From a virus: a stretch of DNA of 64,000 bases. Location: IMG/VR virus record IMGVR_UViG_3300050343_000258, positions 1 to 64,000 of that record. The stretch is one strand, 5' to 3'. Shown here piece after piece: positions 38,239 to 47,109 of the stretch. The notes under the pieces were generated by a model. It searched no databases and had not been told where the DNA came from. It was given only the letters and a program-made list of their open reading frames with translations. Each line of letters begins with the position of its first letter. The first letter of the stretch is position 1. The translations under genes and the position numbers were made by a program.

Positions 38239-38269
38239 TTTGCCTTTTACTTATTTTTTCCTATATTTG
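38239..38269 (+). promoter_or_regulatory. Host-type promoter TTTG-N19-TATATTTG
   Basis: TTTG at 38239-38242 and TATATTTG at 38262-38269, with 19 bases between, match the Bacteroidetes consensus. The ATG at 38284 is 14 bases beyond. This suggests expression by the host sigma factor, probably early. Confidence 0.7.
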
Positions 38270-38283
38270 TAAAAAAGAAAATT

Positions 38284-39201
38284 ATGTTATCATATATAGG
38301 AGGTAAAAGTAGAATAGGTAAATGGATAGTAGAGTACTATCCAAAAGATATGGAAGTCTATGTTGAGACATTCGGAGGGATGTTTTGGTGTTTTTATAAC
38401 ATGGACTTAGATTTGTATCCAAATTTAAAGAAAGTCGTTTACAATGACTTTAATCCACTCAACTACAATTTGTTTTTATGTATCCAAAACCCAACAGAAT
38501 TACTTAAGGCTGTTGACAACATACCCTGTCAACAAAGAGGTGTTTTTCCAACACCACCTCAGTATAGAGAGTTATTTAATGAGATACAAAAGGAGATATT
38601 TGTAGATACGTATACCGTGAGTACTAAACCAAACTATGAATTAGCTGCTAAATACGCGTACATCCTTACTCAAGTTTTTAGTGGAAGTAAACCTGAAACT
38701 TCAAGTTATATTGACTTAAAAGGTAAATACAAATCAAAGTACCTTACTTTTAGGGATAAATTAAAGAATGAAAAATGGGTTAAAAAATTCTTAGCGGTAA
38801 GTCATATTGAAAATATGGACTTTGATGATGTTATTAAGAAATATGACTCCCCAACGACATATATTTACTTAGACCCACCTTATTGGAAGACTGAAAATTA
38901 TTATTCTAATCATGATTTTGATAGAGATGACCATGAAAGGTTGGCTAACTCACTTAAAAATGTAAAAAGTAAATTTTCTTTATCTTACTATGATTTTGAA
39001 TTATTACATACATGGTTTCCTAAGAATCAATATGTATGGGTTGAAAAAGACTTCGCTAAAGCAGCTGCGGCATCTAAAGGTAAAAAACAAAATAAAGGTA
39101 CAGAACTTTTAATAATGAATTATGAAATACCTAACTTTACCAAATTTGAAGTATCTATAGATAATGAACACGAGAATAGTCAACTTAGTTTAGACATATA
39201 A
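38284..39201 (+). CDS. D12-class N6-adenine DNA methyltransferase
   Basis: A 305-residue Dam-like enzyme. The N-terminal YIGGKSRIGKWIVEYYP contains the GGK motif of D12 enzymes, VETFGGMFWCFYNM resembles the SAM-binding FxGxG loop, and the catalytic motif DPPYW (about residue 196) is intact. The length fits the family. It likely methylates adenine in phage DNA to avoid restriction or to mark replication. The recognition sequence cannot be told. It has a host-type promoter, consistent with early action. Not linked to a restriction gene here. Confidence 0.8.
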   Translation: MLSYIGGKSRIGKWIVEYYPKDMEVYVETFGGMFWCFYNMDLDLYPNLKKVVYNDFNPLNYNLFLCIQNPTELLKAVDNIPCQQRGVFPTPPQYRELFNEIQKEIFVDTYTVSTKPNYELAAKYAYILTQVFSGSKPETSSYIDLKGKYKSKYLTFRDKLKNEKWVKKFLAVSHIENMDFDDVIKKYDSPTTYIYLDPPYWKTENYYSNHDFDRDDHERLANSLKNVKSKFSLSYYDFELLHTWFPKNQYVWVEKDFAKAAAASKGKKQNKGTELLIMNYEIPNFTKFEVSIDNEHENSQLSLDI

Positions 39202-39236
39202 CCCATATAAAAATAGAATATTTTTAATTTCTGATA

Positions 39237-39245
39237 TATTTATAA
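39237..39245 (+). promoter_or_regulatory. TATTTATAA putative phage promoter
   Basis: Exact TATTTATAA within TATATTTATAAGAAAA, 16 bases before the ATG at 39262. The 16-base context is identical to that before the minus-strand gene at 27318. Confidence 0.45.
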
Positions 39246-39261
39246 GAAAACAAATAGACTT

Positions 39262-40593
39262 ATGAAGTTTAATCAAATCATAAAAAGTATTATAGTAGAA
39301 CAGGGTCGTTACGAGATTCTGAAGAAGACTTATACTCAACCTAAAAAGAAAGGTGAGAAAGTTAAGCCAGCAAAGATGTCACTTGAACAACTTAATAAAA
39401 TGGTGATGACTGACCCAACCACTCGTAGAGATGGTGATAATATCAAAAAGGCGGGTAAATATGTAAATTGGATTATTAAACAATTTTTACAAATTGAACC
39501 GAATATTGAGGCGTCATATGGAACTCCACAATTTAAAAAAGAATTTAAAGAAAAAACAGATTTATTTTTTGAAGATTTATACAAAACAACTGATGACCTT
39601 ATTAAGTTTGATAGGTTCAAATCTCAAATTGATGATGAATTAAGAGATATTAATAAATTAACTATTGATAGTTTATTTAATACTGTTAAAGATTTTAGTT
39701 TAGAGAAAGCGAGTACCACTAAGGCTGAACGAAAAGAAATGAAAGTTCATCCGGGTGCTGAATTGGTATACTCAGGTAGTAAATATGACGTTTACATGAT
39801 TGAAGACCAAGGGGATTTAGGTAAAGAAGCGGCATGTTTTTATGGTGGTCAAAATAAAGAGACAAGATGGTGTACATCAGCACCTGGATTATCATACTTT
39901 AATACATACATTAAACAAGGACCACTTTATGTTTTAGTTGATAAGACCGATACGGAAGTGGGTGATATATCAGGGTTACCTAAACACAGGTACCAATTTC
40001 ACTTCCCTAGTAACCAATTTATGGATGTTAATGATAGACAAATCAATTTAGTTGATTTTTTATTAGGTGAGGAAGAAGGTTTGAAACAATTCTTTAAACC
40101 TGAGTTTATGAAAGGACTATCTAATGCTGATGGTACAGAAATTTCGGTAGAGTACCCTAGAGATGCTGCATCTAAATTTATTGCTTTATATGGTTTTGAT
40201 AAGTTCTTTGACGATTTACCAAACAACTTAGGTAGATTAGACTTTATTAAAACAAGTGGTAGCAGTAGATACGGGCAGGAATCCGCAAAAGATTTAAATA
40301 TAAAGATACCAAGTAGTATCGGTAGGTTTAAAAACATGTATGCTTTACACCTTGATGGAATATTAGATGAATTACCATCAGAAATCTCAAACTTAGAGGA
40401 CTTGATGTTCTTATCTTTACCTAATAATAAAAACTTAAAGTCATTACCAAAAGAGATGGCTGAAAAAAATGGTAATGATTATAAGATGAAAAATTTAGCG
40501 GTTATTACATTGGCAGGGTCTAATCCTAATATTGAAATACCTGAAGAAGTTCAAAAAATGATTGAAGACAAAGGTATTAAAGTTTTCAAATAA
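39262..40593 (+). CDS. Hypothetical protein with C-terminal leucine-rich repeats
   Basis: A 443-residue protein. The N-terminus (MKFNQIIKSIIVEQGRYEIL) resembles helices in the proteins at 33244 and 27318. The middle has ETRWCTSAPGLSYFNTYIKQ and LYVLVDKTDTEVGDISG, with a Trp-Cys core reminiscent of PcfJ-type phage proteins. The C-terminal part shows leucine-rich repeat spacing (LPSEISNLEDLMFLSLPNN, LKSLPKEMAEK). No catalytic motif is seen. A TATTTATAA promoter suggests late expression. The LRR could mediate protein binding. Confidence 0.5.
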   Translation: MKFNQIIKSIIVEQGRYEILKKTYTQPKKKGEKVKPAKMSLEQLNKMVMTDPTTRRDGDNIKKAGKYVNWIIKQFLQIEPNIEASYGTPQFKKEFKEKTDLFFEDLYKTTDDLIKFDRFKSQIDDELRDINKLTIDSLFNTVKDFSLEKASTTKAERKEMKVHPGAELVYSGSKYDVYMIEDQGDLGKEAACFYGGQNKETRWCTSAPGLSYFNTYIKQGPLYVLVDKTDTEVGDISGLPKHRYQFHFPSNQFMDVNDRQINLVDFLLGEEEGLKQFFKPEFMKGLSNADGTEISVEYPRDAASKFIALYGFDKFFDDLPNNLGRLDFIKTSGSSRYGQESAKDLNIKIPSSIGRFKNMYALHLDGILDELPSEISNLEDLMFLSLPNNKNLKSLPKEMAEKNGNDYKMKNLAVITLAGSNPNIEIPEEVQKMIEDKGIKVFK

Positions 40594-40629
40594 TCTATTG
40601 AAAAACTTTAAAATTTGTAGTTAATTTTT

Positions 40630-40839
40630 ATGATTGGTAAAAAACATTTTATGATCAGTAACGTAGATATTGAAATATATTTTTCACAGTTTAAAACCTT
40701 CTTTTTAGAAAATCCAACTGAACTTATAAAGTTAATTGGTAATGCATCTGAACGAGATTTTTTTAACGAGGTAGGTATATTACTATTCATGATAACCACG
40801 ATAGTGGTGATGAATTACAACTCACACACAAACAAATAA
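40630..40839 (+). CDS. Small hypothetical protein
   Basis: A 69-residue frame (MIGKKHFMISNVDIEIYFSQ...) with a hydrophobic helix near the end (EVGILLFMITTIVVMNY). It may continue after a frameshift into the 40850-40944 fragment. No family recognised. Confidence 0.4.
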   Translation: MIGKKHFMISNVDIEIYFSQFKTFFLENPTELIKLIGNASERDFFNEVGILLFMITTIVVMNYNSHTNK

Positions 40840-40849
40840 TGAGACATTG

Positions 40850-41021
40850 TTATCAAACTAAATAAAATTATAGAAGTTGATAATTCATATTCTGATAGTC
40901 AAATATTTCAAAAAACTAAATTTGGAATGTTTTGTTTAAACTAATAACCCCTATTTATCCCTTTATTTATTTGTTTAATGATTTATTTTCTAAATGAAAT
41001 AAACAACTAATTAATTAATCA
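40850..41021 (+). other. Short gap with an orphan coding-like fragment
   Basis: From 40850 to 40944 one frame reads VIKLNKIIEVDNSYSDSQIF and then QKTKFGMFCLN with no start codon. It could be the displaced end of the gene at 40630. The rest (40945-41021) is AT-rich sequence that may hold the promoter or true start of the glycosyltransferase gene. I see no clear promoter box or RNA element. Confidence 0.3.
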
Positions 41022-42458
41022 GTGTATTTTAGAGATAATAATTATAGTGATGGTATTGACAAATTTATGGTCATTACTGTTGCTACAGAAGAAAACGAAG
41101 AATTAGTCCGTTTTAGGGAGTCTTGTCATCATCATGATATACCATATAAAATTTTAGGGTTAGGTCAAGAATGGACAGGTGGTGAAGCCAAAAATGGGGT
41201 CCTACTTAAACCAGGTGGTTCACAAAAAATAAATTTACTTAAAGAAGAGTTATTGGATTATCCTGATTTAGGTAATCATATTATACTTTTTACTGACTCA
41301 TATGATGTTATTATTAATGGTTCATCAGAAGAGATAGTTAGTAGGTTTAGAAAGATGGAATCACCTATAGTATTCTCAGCTGAAAAAACATGTTGGCCAG
41401 ATGAAAGTTTAAAAAGAAATACCCAAAATCTTCCTACGGACTATAAATATTTAAATTCAGGTGGGTTTATTGGTTACGGTGACCACATATCAAAGATTAG
41501 TTAATAAAGTTTCGGTTAATAATGAATACGATGACCAAGTTATATTATACTGAAAGGTTTTTTGAGGACCTAAAAGGTAATAAAGACACTATATTAGATT
41601 ATAACCAATTCTTATTTCAAACGATGAATGAATCTTTAGAAGATATTATTGTTGAAGGACGGTAAAATTAAAAATACTGTAACTAATGAGTCACCACTAA
41701 TAATACATGCAAATGGTGGTAGTGTAGTAAAAAATACTTTAAATGATTACTATGAAAAAATATTTGATAAAAGGGTTATAAAATCTTTCACTCCTAATAA
41801 TGATAAAATCAAAAAATATACGAATGAATCTGATATATTAATTGGTTTATTTTTAGATGAGAAAGTGTCTAGATATTAATCAAACTTTTGACCACATCAG
41901 GTTTTTGAATTACCCAAAAGATAAGACTTCATTTCACATAATTTATGGGGATAGTAAACATGATTAGTAAAGTTAATATGTTCAAAGAAAAGTATTCTGA
42001 TATATTTAAAAGTTTTAAAATAACACGTACCAATAGTAATAAAATTATATCAAGAAAGAATTTTCTTATTGAATCCTATGACGAGGCTGACTATGTCATT
42101 ATGATGGAGTCTAACCATATATTTAGAAATATTAAATCTATTCAACTACTAATTAATGAATGTAAGGGAATTATTCGGACCAATGATTAATAAGGAGGGT
42201 AGTGAATGGGTTAATTTTGAATCTAAAAATAAAAAAGAATATCAAAAATATATTAAGAAGGGTATTTGGGATGTTGATACAATATATGGTATTCATATAA
42301 TAAAAAATGATTTAATACCATTTAGTGTTAGTTCGCTTTACATGGATAGTAAAAATTATAGTTACGATGATTGGGATATATTAATGTGTGATAACCTAAA
42401 TAAACAAGGTTATCAAATACAAATATCGAATACTAATTACTACGGAGGAATAATTTAA
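41022..42458 (+). CDS. Collagen hydroxylysine glycosyltransferase, PLOD GT and accessory domains (six or more frameshifts)
   Basis: Segments in three frames align in order with the GT and accessory domains of animal PLOD/LH3. MVITVATEENEELVRF matches the start of the GT domain. LGLGQEWTGGEA and GGSQKINLLKEEL match the donor site, and FTDSYDVIING contains Asp92 and Asp95 of the DxxD metal motif. PTDYKYLNSGGFIGYG and NNEYDDQVILY follow. SPLIIHANGGS has the His that LH3 uses as metal ligand. After a linker, SYDEADYVIMMESNHIFRNI and GPMINKEGSEWVNF match the accessory domain, and the end ISNTNYYGGII matches SNRHEFGRLL just before the hydroxylase domain. Single-base indels near 41496, 41552, 41656, 41878, 41966 and 42178 each shift the frame without disturbing the alignment. 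Predicted role: galactosyl and/or glucosyl transfer to hydroxylysine. Confidence 0.8.
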
Positions 42459-42470
42459 TTCCTCTTTTTT
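42445..42470 (+). terminator. Intrinsic terminator
   Basis: GAGGAAT (42445-42451), six-base loop, ATTCCTC (42458-42464), then T-run. It overlaps the stop codon of the glycosyltransferase gene and isolates it from the promoter at 42488. Confidence 0.7.
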
Positions 42471-42487
42471 TATTCCTTTATTTTAAC

Positions 42488-42495
42488 TACATTTG
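42488..42495 (+). promoter_or_regulatory. Host-type -7 promoter box TACATTTG
   Basis: TACATTTG matches TAnnTTTG exactly and ends 4 bases before the GTG at 42500. The expected transcript start would be at or very near this GTG, implying a leaderless mRNA if that start is right. Confidence 0.5.
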
Positions 42496-42499
42496 TGTT

Positions 42500-43043
42500 G
42501 TGGATAAAAAGACATTACATTATAAAAAAGTTATCGACACGTATTTGGTTACTAAATACCATACGTGTAATGAGATAGGTGATAATACTGTCATAGAATA
42601 CGTTAAAAGATTAAATGAAAATAAATACGGGTATTGGAAAGAATTAGAAACTGATAAAGTTTCTGAGGAAGAATTCAAATCTAATTATGGTAATACGTAT
42701 CTAAGGTTAGTTCAGAAAAAGTAACTATAGTTGTTGAAGAGTATCCTAATAAAATTTCATGTAAGGTATATCAAACGGAAAGAATTAGACGAGTTGGGTC
42801 ATCTTACTTCAGGGTTCGAAAATACCTTACCTACATAACATATAATTTTAAATACAATAATTTTTATTCGGGTACTATAAGTAAAAAAAATAAAAAAATA
42901 TTAAGTAAAAAAGTTAGAGTTAACGACTTCACCGGTCATGTTTTCAGTTCTTTAAATTTAGAAATAAGGAGACATTTAAGAGATAACGAATTACGTAACA
43001 ATAACTTTTCTAAAAGAGTCCCTAAAGAAAACTCAAAACTTTC
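42500..43043 (+). CDS. Hypothetical protein upstream of PcfJ-like gene (frameshifted)
   Basis: The frame from the GTG at 42500 reads MDKKTLHYKKVIDTYLVTKY to a stop at 42724. Shifting one base in the A-run near 42718 continues it as EKVTIVVEEYPNKISCKVYQ and on to SKRVPKENSKL near 43040, where the PcfJ-like frame begins in a third phase. This may be a separate gene of about 180 residues, or the N-terminal domain of the PcfJ-like protein. In its own phase it would run to a stop at 43113 with less convincing sequence. The host-type promoter precedes it directly. Confidence 0.4.
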
Positions 43044-44189
43044 ATGGCAGGTTACAAAGGAAAATATAGCGATAGGTGTGAGCACTCTAACGATATTATG
43101 GATATTTTTTTAAGTAGAATTAAAGAAAGATGTTATGTCAATAAAGATATAAGAGGTAAAGATTATGAGGTTAAATTTTTCCAACTATATTTGGAGACCA
43201 ATAAATTTAAATACCCTAATAACTATAGAGAATATGTTCAGTTATCGATACCTAAAAAATTATTAAGAAAACAAACCAATTTAGTTTCTTTATATATGAA
43301 TGTTAATGAATTAAATGGTAGAAAAATTCGTAAGATTTTAAATGTCGGTCATGATTTAGATTTTGAAGTCTTAAATAAAGTGTATACTTTACTTGGTGTG
43401 GATTACTTTAACAAAGTTAATAGTAGCGTATTTGTTAAAAGTAATCTTCATTTTTCCTCAAACTTTAAAGTTGAAAAAGTCAATTTAGAGACGAGTAATT
43501 TTCATAAACAAAATATTGTTAATGTTTTAAATAACGGATTAAACCTACATTCACTTATCGAACACTTTAACATGGTTAAAGAATTAGAAGATAAACACGG
43601 ACATAAGTTTAAAGTTAAATTTAAAGATATTGAACAATTTAATAATGAACACTATGATGTGTCTGAACTACTACAATCGTATAGAAAAGGTGTTGTCACT
43701 AGATATTATGGGGACGGAGTTGTAAGTTTAATTGAAGGTAGCGTTACCGATTTAGTTGGTGTTGAATATTACCCTAAAGTATTAATGACTACCAACGATT
43801 ACAATGAAGAATCGCAAACTCAAAATAATTGCGTTAGAACTTATGTTGAAAACCCAAATAATATTATTATTTCATTGAGGGTTGGTAGTGAAGATAGTAA
43901 AGTACGGGCTACGATAGAATATCGATTTATCGGTAACACATTAAAAAGGGTACAATCACTTGGCGGTAAAAATAGTAAATTAACTACTATGTGGGACACA
44001 ACGTTAGAGATTTTAGATGATAAGATAAATTCACTATATCGAAGTGATATATTAAAAACACCTGAACTTTCTAAAGTTTATAGAAGTGGTAGGGTTATAA
44101 CCAGAAAGTCTAAATACGATGGAGTTATTCTTAGGTGGGATAATGAAGATGAAATTAATGACACAGTTAATATCGATTTACCATTTTAA
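43044..44189 (+). CDS. PcfJ-like protein
   Basis: A 381-residue protein. The C-terminal half contains the PcfJ signature: KVLMTTNDYNEESQTQNNCV (first 20 residues) followed by RTYVENPNNIIISLRV and the RVQSLGGKNSKL tail that in PcfJ follows the conserved Cys. PcfJ proteins occur in mobile elements and phages with unknown function. The N-terminal half is basic and Tyr/Asn-rich. The in-frame TAA at 43023 and a frame-1 frame from 42721 leave open whether it starts here or is fused to the upstream gene. A terminator follows. Confidence 0.55.
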   Translation: MAGYKGKYSDRCEHSNDIMDIFLSRIKERCYVNKDIRGKDYEVKFFQLYLETNKFKYPNNYREYVQLSIPKKLLRKQTNLVSLYMNVNELNGRKIRKILNVGHDLDFEVLNKVYTLLGVDYFNKVNSSVFVKSNLHFSSNFKVEKVNLETSNFHKQNIVNVLNNGLNLHSLIEHFNMVKELEDKHGHKFKVKFKDIEQFNNEHYDVSELLQSYRKGVVTRYYGDGVVSLIEGSVTDLVGVEYYPKVLMTTNDYNEESQTQNNCVRTYVENPNNIIISLRVGSEDSKVRATIEYRFIGNTLKRVQSLGGKNSKLTTMWDTTLEILDDKINSLYRSDILKTPELSKVYRSGRVITRKSKYDGVILRWDNEDEINDTVNIDLPF

Positions 44190-44202
44190 GGTAAAAAAAA
44201 TT

Positions 44203-44230
44203 AAGAGGTAGGTTGACTACCTCTTTTTTT
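44203..44230 (+). terminator. Intrinsic terminator
   Basis: AAGAGGTAG (44203-44211), loop GTTGA, CTACCTCTT (44217-44225) and a T-run: a perfect 9-base-pair stem 14 bases after the PcfJ-like stop. Confidence 0.85.
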
Positions 44231-44275
44231 ATGATTATAATTTAGTGAGTTAAATTAAATCTAATAAATAAAAAT

Positions 44276-44650
44276 ATGTCAGAAAAAATTTATGTCCGTA
44301 AAATTGAGACTTGGACAATCTCATCAGCAAGTAAACCTATTGAGGTTAACGTAGATGCATTAAGAAAGTGTGTACCACCATATGAAGGTGATTCAGAACA
44401 AGAATTGGTAAACTATCTACAAAACGAAGTGTGGAATGAATACGAATTCTATGAGAATGAAACTAATAAAGAAGTTTATGGTGAGGATGCCGTATATGAT
44501 TTATGTATGGAAGAAGCTTATGTTGAAAATGAGTTCTTCGATTCTCGTACTAAGGGATGTGATGAATCTATTCAAGTAGGTGTACCAAATGAAGAGTGGA
44601 CAAAGACCGGTGGATTTCAAGCATTGGCATACGGAGAAAACGAATATTAA
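44276..44650 (+). CDS. Hypothetical acidic protein
   Basis: A 124-residue, very acidic protein (SEQELVNYLQNEVWNEYEFY, EEAYVENEFFD). It starts a run of small acidic or membrane genes up to the glutamine synthetase. Acidity like this is common in phage proteins that mimic DNA or block host enzymes, but nothing specific identifies it. Confidence 0.5.
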   Translation: MSEKIYVRKIETWTISSASKPIEVNVDALRKCVPPYEGDSEQELVNYLQNEVWNEYEFYENETNKEVYGEDAVYDLCMEEAYVENEFFDSRTKGCDESIQVGVPNEEWTKTGGFQALAYGENEY

Positions 44651-44654
44651 AAAA

Positions 44655-44843
44655 ATGATAAAAATGAAAAAGATAAGTAAATTTTTTCAGAGCTGGTACC
44701 CAGTAATCTTTGCATTTATGTGTCTACTATATTCGGTAGGTTTAGGATTGGCTGGTTACACAGAAGAGGCCCAATACTCAGCGCATTGGCCAGGAACTAT
44801 CCTCCTATTTGCGATAGTAATCAGACAAAGACGTACAACATGA
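44655..44843 (+). CDS. Small two-helix membrane protein
   Basis: The ATG at 44655 gives 62 residues (MIKMKKISKFFQSWYP, then VIFAFMCLLYSVGLGLAGY and HWPGTILLFAIVI). It overlaps the next start (ATGA). Upstream starts would run through the acidic gene. Confidence 0.45.
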   Translation: MIKMKKISKFFQSWYPVIFAFMCLLYSVGLGLAGYTEEAQYSAHWPGTILLFAIVIRQRRTT

Positions 44844-45118
44844 ATTTAGCATTCTTTATAGTTGGTGGAGTTATTTTTGGGGCTTATATCTACTTTACAA
44901 TTTGGAATATATTCTACGGGGCTAGAAAACAAAGAGAAGAAAACTACCCTAATTATTACGATAGACATGGTCAAATGGTAGAACCTAAGGGGGATGAAAT
45001 GGACATGGACGGAATGGGTAACTTTAGTCGGTTTCCTAATACTAAGTCAACTAATAAACATAGGGTAAATAAAATGGATAGAGATTGGAAAAGTCGCCGA
45101 AAAGAAAAGGTGAGCTAA
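44840..45118 (+). CDS. Small membrane-anchored protein
   Basis: The ATG at 44840 overlaps the previous stop. The 92-residue product has one N-terminal hydrophobic helix (MNLAFFIVGGVIFGAYIYF) and a soluble tail with an acidic Met-rich stretch (KGDEMDMDGMGNF) and a basic end. Function unknown. Confidence 0.45.
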   Translation: MNLAFFIVGGVIFGAYIYFTIWNIFYGARKQREENYPNYYDRHGQMVEPKGDEMDMDGMGNFSRFPNTKSTNKHRVNKMDRDWKSRRKEKVS

Positions 45119-45163
45119 AATGTCTAAACAAGAATAAACGAATAATAATAAATAAAAAAGAAA

Positions 45164-45367
45164 ATGGCAAAACTAAGAAGAAAAGTGATTATCACAACAG
45201 TTCGTTGGGAAGACACAGAAGAATTAACAGAGGACCAAGTTAAGAGATGGAAAAGTGGAGATGATGACCTCCAAGATGAAGTTCATGATGAAGTAGTGGA
45301 TGATTTTGATTTGGTAAGAGATAAAGTATTAGAGGACACCGAGTGGCCTGAATTAATAGAAGAATAA
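45164..45367 (+). CDS. Small acidic protein
   Basis: A 67-residue protein, basic only at its start (MAKLRRKVIITTVRWEDTEE) and then strongly acidic. It lies 4 bases before the next gene. Function unknown; possible DNA mimic by charge only. Confidence 0.45.
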   Translation: MAKLRRKVIITTVRWEDTEELTEDQVKRWKSGDDDLQDEVHDEVVDDFDLVRDKVLEDTEWPELIEE

Positions 45368-45371
45368 AGAT

Positions 45372-45971
45372 ATGGCAAATAATTTAAAAAGTTTTGTTAC
45401 CATTAAAGGTAACGATGAGTCAATTAAACTAATTGATTCAATGGTAGATAATGTTAATAATAATGATAGTGACAGTCCTATTACCGCATTCGCAACAGCA
45501 TTTTATAATGATGTTGAATTAACTGAAGACCGTAGTGTCTTAAACACATGGTCTAATGAAAATTTAGGTTCTAAATGGACCACATTGTATGATGTTCAAA
45601 ACGATGGGGAGTTTTCTATTGAATCTGCTTGGTATCCACCAAAACAATTTTTCATCCATCTATATAACCTGTGTGTTACATTAGATGAGAATGTAGAAAT
45701 TGAAGTGACATACGAAGATGAAACTTACAGTCCGATTGGTGCAATTGTGATTAAAAAAGATAGAGATGGTACACCATGTATTTGGGAAGAAGAAGACAAT
45801 GATATTGAAAATCCGCTTGAGGATATGGATTGGGATGATGAAAAGTACGATGATGTATCTCAAGAATTCTATGAGAGTCTATATGAAAATCAACAATCTC
45901 TATTGGGGTTATGTCACGAGTTAGTAATAACTGATGGTGAACCAATTGAAGAATTAACAGAAACAGAATAA
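45372..45971 (+). CDS. YubB/Api92-like ferredoxin-fold domain protein
   Basis: A 199-residue acidic protein. SNENLGSKWTTLYDV and ESAWYPPKQFFIHLYNLCV resemble the conserved core (xxENWGTKWD and TAWSPP) of YubB/Api92-type ferredoxin-like domains seen on plasmids and phages. The C-terminal third is very acidic. No enzymatic motif is seen. It sits one base before the glutamine synthetase gene. Confidence 0.5.
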   Translation: MANNLKSFVTIKGNDESIKLIDSMVDNVNNNDSDSPITAFATAFYNDVELTEDRSVLNTWSNENLGSKWTTLYDVQNDGEFSIESAWYPPKQFFIHLYNLCVTLDENVEIEVTYEDETYSPIGAIVIKKDRDGTPCIWEEEDNDIENPLEDMDWDDEKYDDVSQEFYESLYENQQSLLGLCHELVITDGEPIEELTETE

Positions 45972-45972
45972 T

Positions 45973-47109
45973 ATGAAGATAAAGTTAGAATATATATGGT
46001 TGGACGGGTATAGTCCTGAACCAAACCTAAGAAGTAAGGTAAAAGTAGTAGACGCTAAATTACATGAAGTAAAAGGTAAGAAATTACATGGAGTTTCATT
46101 AAATGATTGCCCTCAATGGGGATTTGATGGTTCTTCCACTAAACAAGCTGAAGGTAATTTTTCAGACTGTACTTTAAATCCTGTTAGGTTATATCCTAAC
46201 CCACTTAATAAAGGTGTGTTGGATTCTTATCTTGTTTTTTGTGAGGTACTCAATCCTGACGGCTCACCACACGACTCAAACACGAGAGCACTAATAGGTG
46301 ATGAAAACGAAACTAATTTATGGTTTGGATTTGAACAAGAATATACTATTATGAAAGATGGAAAACCGATTGGTTTCCCTAAAGATGGTTTTCCTGAACC
46401 ACAAGGTAAATACTATTGTGGTGTGGGTAATGGTCAAGTTAATGGTAGACTTTTTGTTGAGCAACATATGGAAAATTGTATCATGGCGGGAATTGAGGTT
46501 ACAGGTACAAATGCTGAGGTAATGTTAGGTCAATGGGAATATCAAGTACTAGGTAAAGGTAAATTAAAGTCAGGTGATGACTTGTGGATATCAAGATACA
46601 TATTAAATCAAATGTCTGAGGACTATGGATTTAATATTGAATATCACCCTAAACCTGTTACTGGTGATTGGAATGGTTCTGGATTACATTGTAATTTCTC
46701 AAATACAAAAATGAGAGAAGAAGGTGGAAAGCAATATTTTGATGCTATATTTAAGACGTTTGAATCGAGACATATGGAACATATTAAGTGTTATGGTTCG
46801 TCTAATGATATGAGATTAACCGGTGACCACGAAACACAATCAATTCATAAATTTAGTTGGGGTGTTTCTGACCGAGGAGCGTCAATTAGAGTCCCAATAT
46901 CGACTGAAAAAGAATGGAAAGGATATGTTGAAGATAGAAGACCAGCATCAAATGCTGACCCTTACCGAATAATTAATATTATTGATGAATCTATTAACCA
47001 CGCGGAAGAGTTGTATAAAACTCTACACAATATGTATAGTGATGTAAAAGTAAGTGATGAAGTTAAAGAAATGGTTTTGACTGAACCGTTAGATAGGGAT
47101 GTTGAGTAA
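45973..47109 (+). CDS. glnA: Type II glutamine synthetase
   Basis: Full-length, intact 378-residue GSII-type enzyme, the type found in eukaryotes and in many Bacteroidetes. LEYIWLDGYSPEPNLRSKVK opens the N-terminal domain, CPQWGFDGSSTKQAEG is the N-terminal active-site segment. FGFEQEYTIM, NGSGLHCNFSNT and RLTGDHETQSIHKFSWGVSD followed by RGASIRVP are the metal-binding, ATP and glutamate sites. It catalyses glutamate + ammonia + ATP to glutamine. All key motifs are conserved, so it is probably active. It heads a run with thioredoxin, carbamoyltransferase and glutaredoxin. Phage GS genes are unusual; it may raise glutamine for nucleotide and carbamoyl-phosphate synthesis. Confidence 0.9.
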   Translation: MKIKLEYIWLDGYSPEPNLRSKVKVVDAKLHEVKGKKLHGVSLNDCPQWGFDGSSTKQAEGNFSDCTLNPVRLYPNPLNKGVLDSYLVFCEVLNPDGSPHDSNTRALIGDENETNLWFGFEQEYTIMKDGKPIGFPKDGFPEPQGKYYCGVGNGQVNGRLFVEQHMENCIMAGIEVTGTNAEVMLGQWEYQVLGKGKLKSGDDLWISRYILNQMSEDYGFNIEYHPKPVTGDWNGSGLHCNFSNTKMREEGGKQYFDAIFKTFESRHMEHIKCYGSSNDMRLTGDHETQSIHKFSWGVSDRGASIRVPISTEKEWKGYVEDRRPASNADPYRIINIIDESINHAEELYKTLHNMYSDVKVSDEVKEMVLTEPLDRDVE

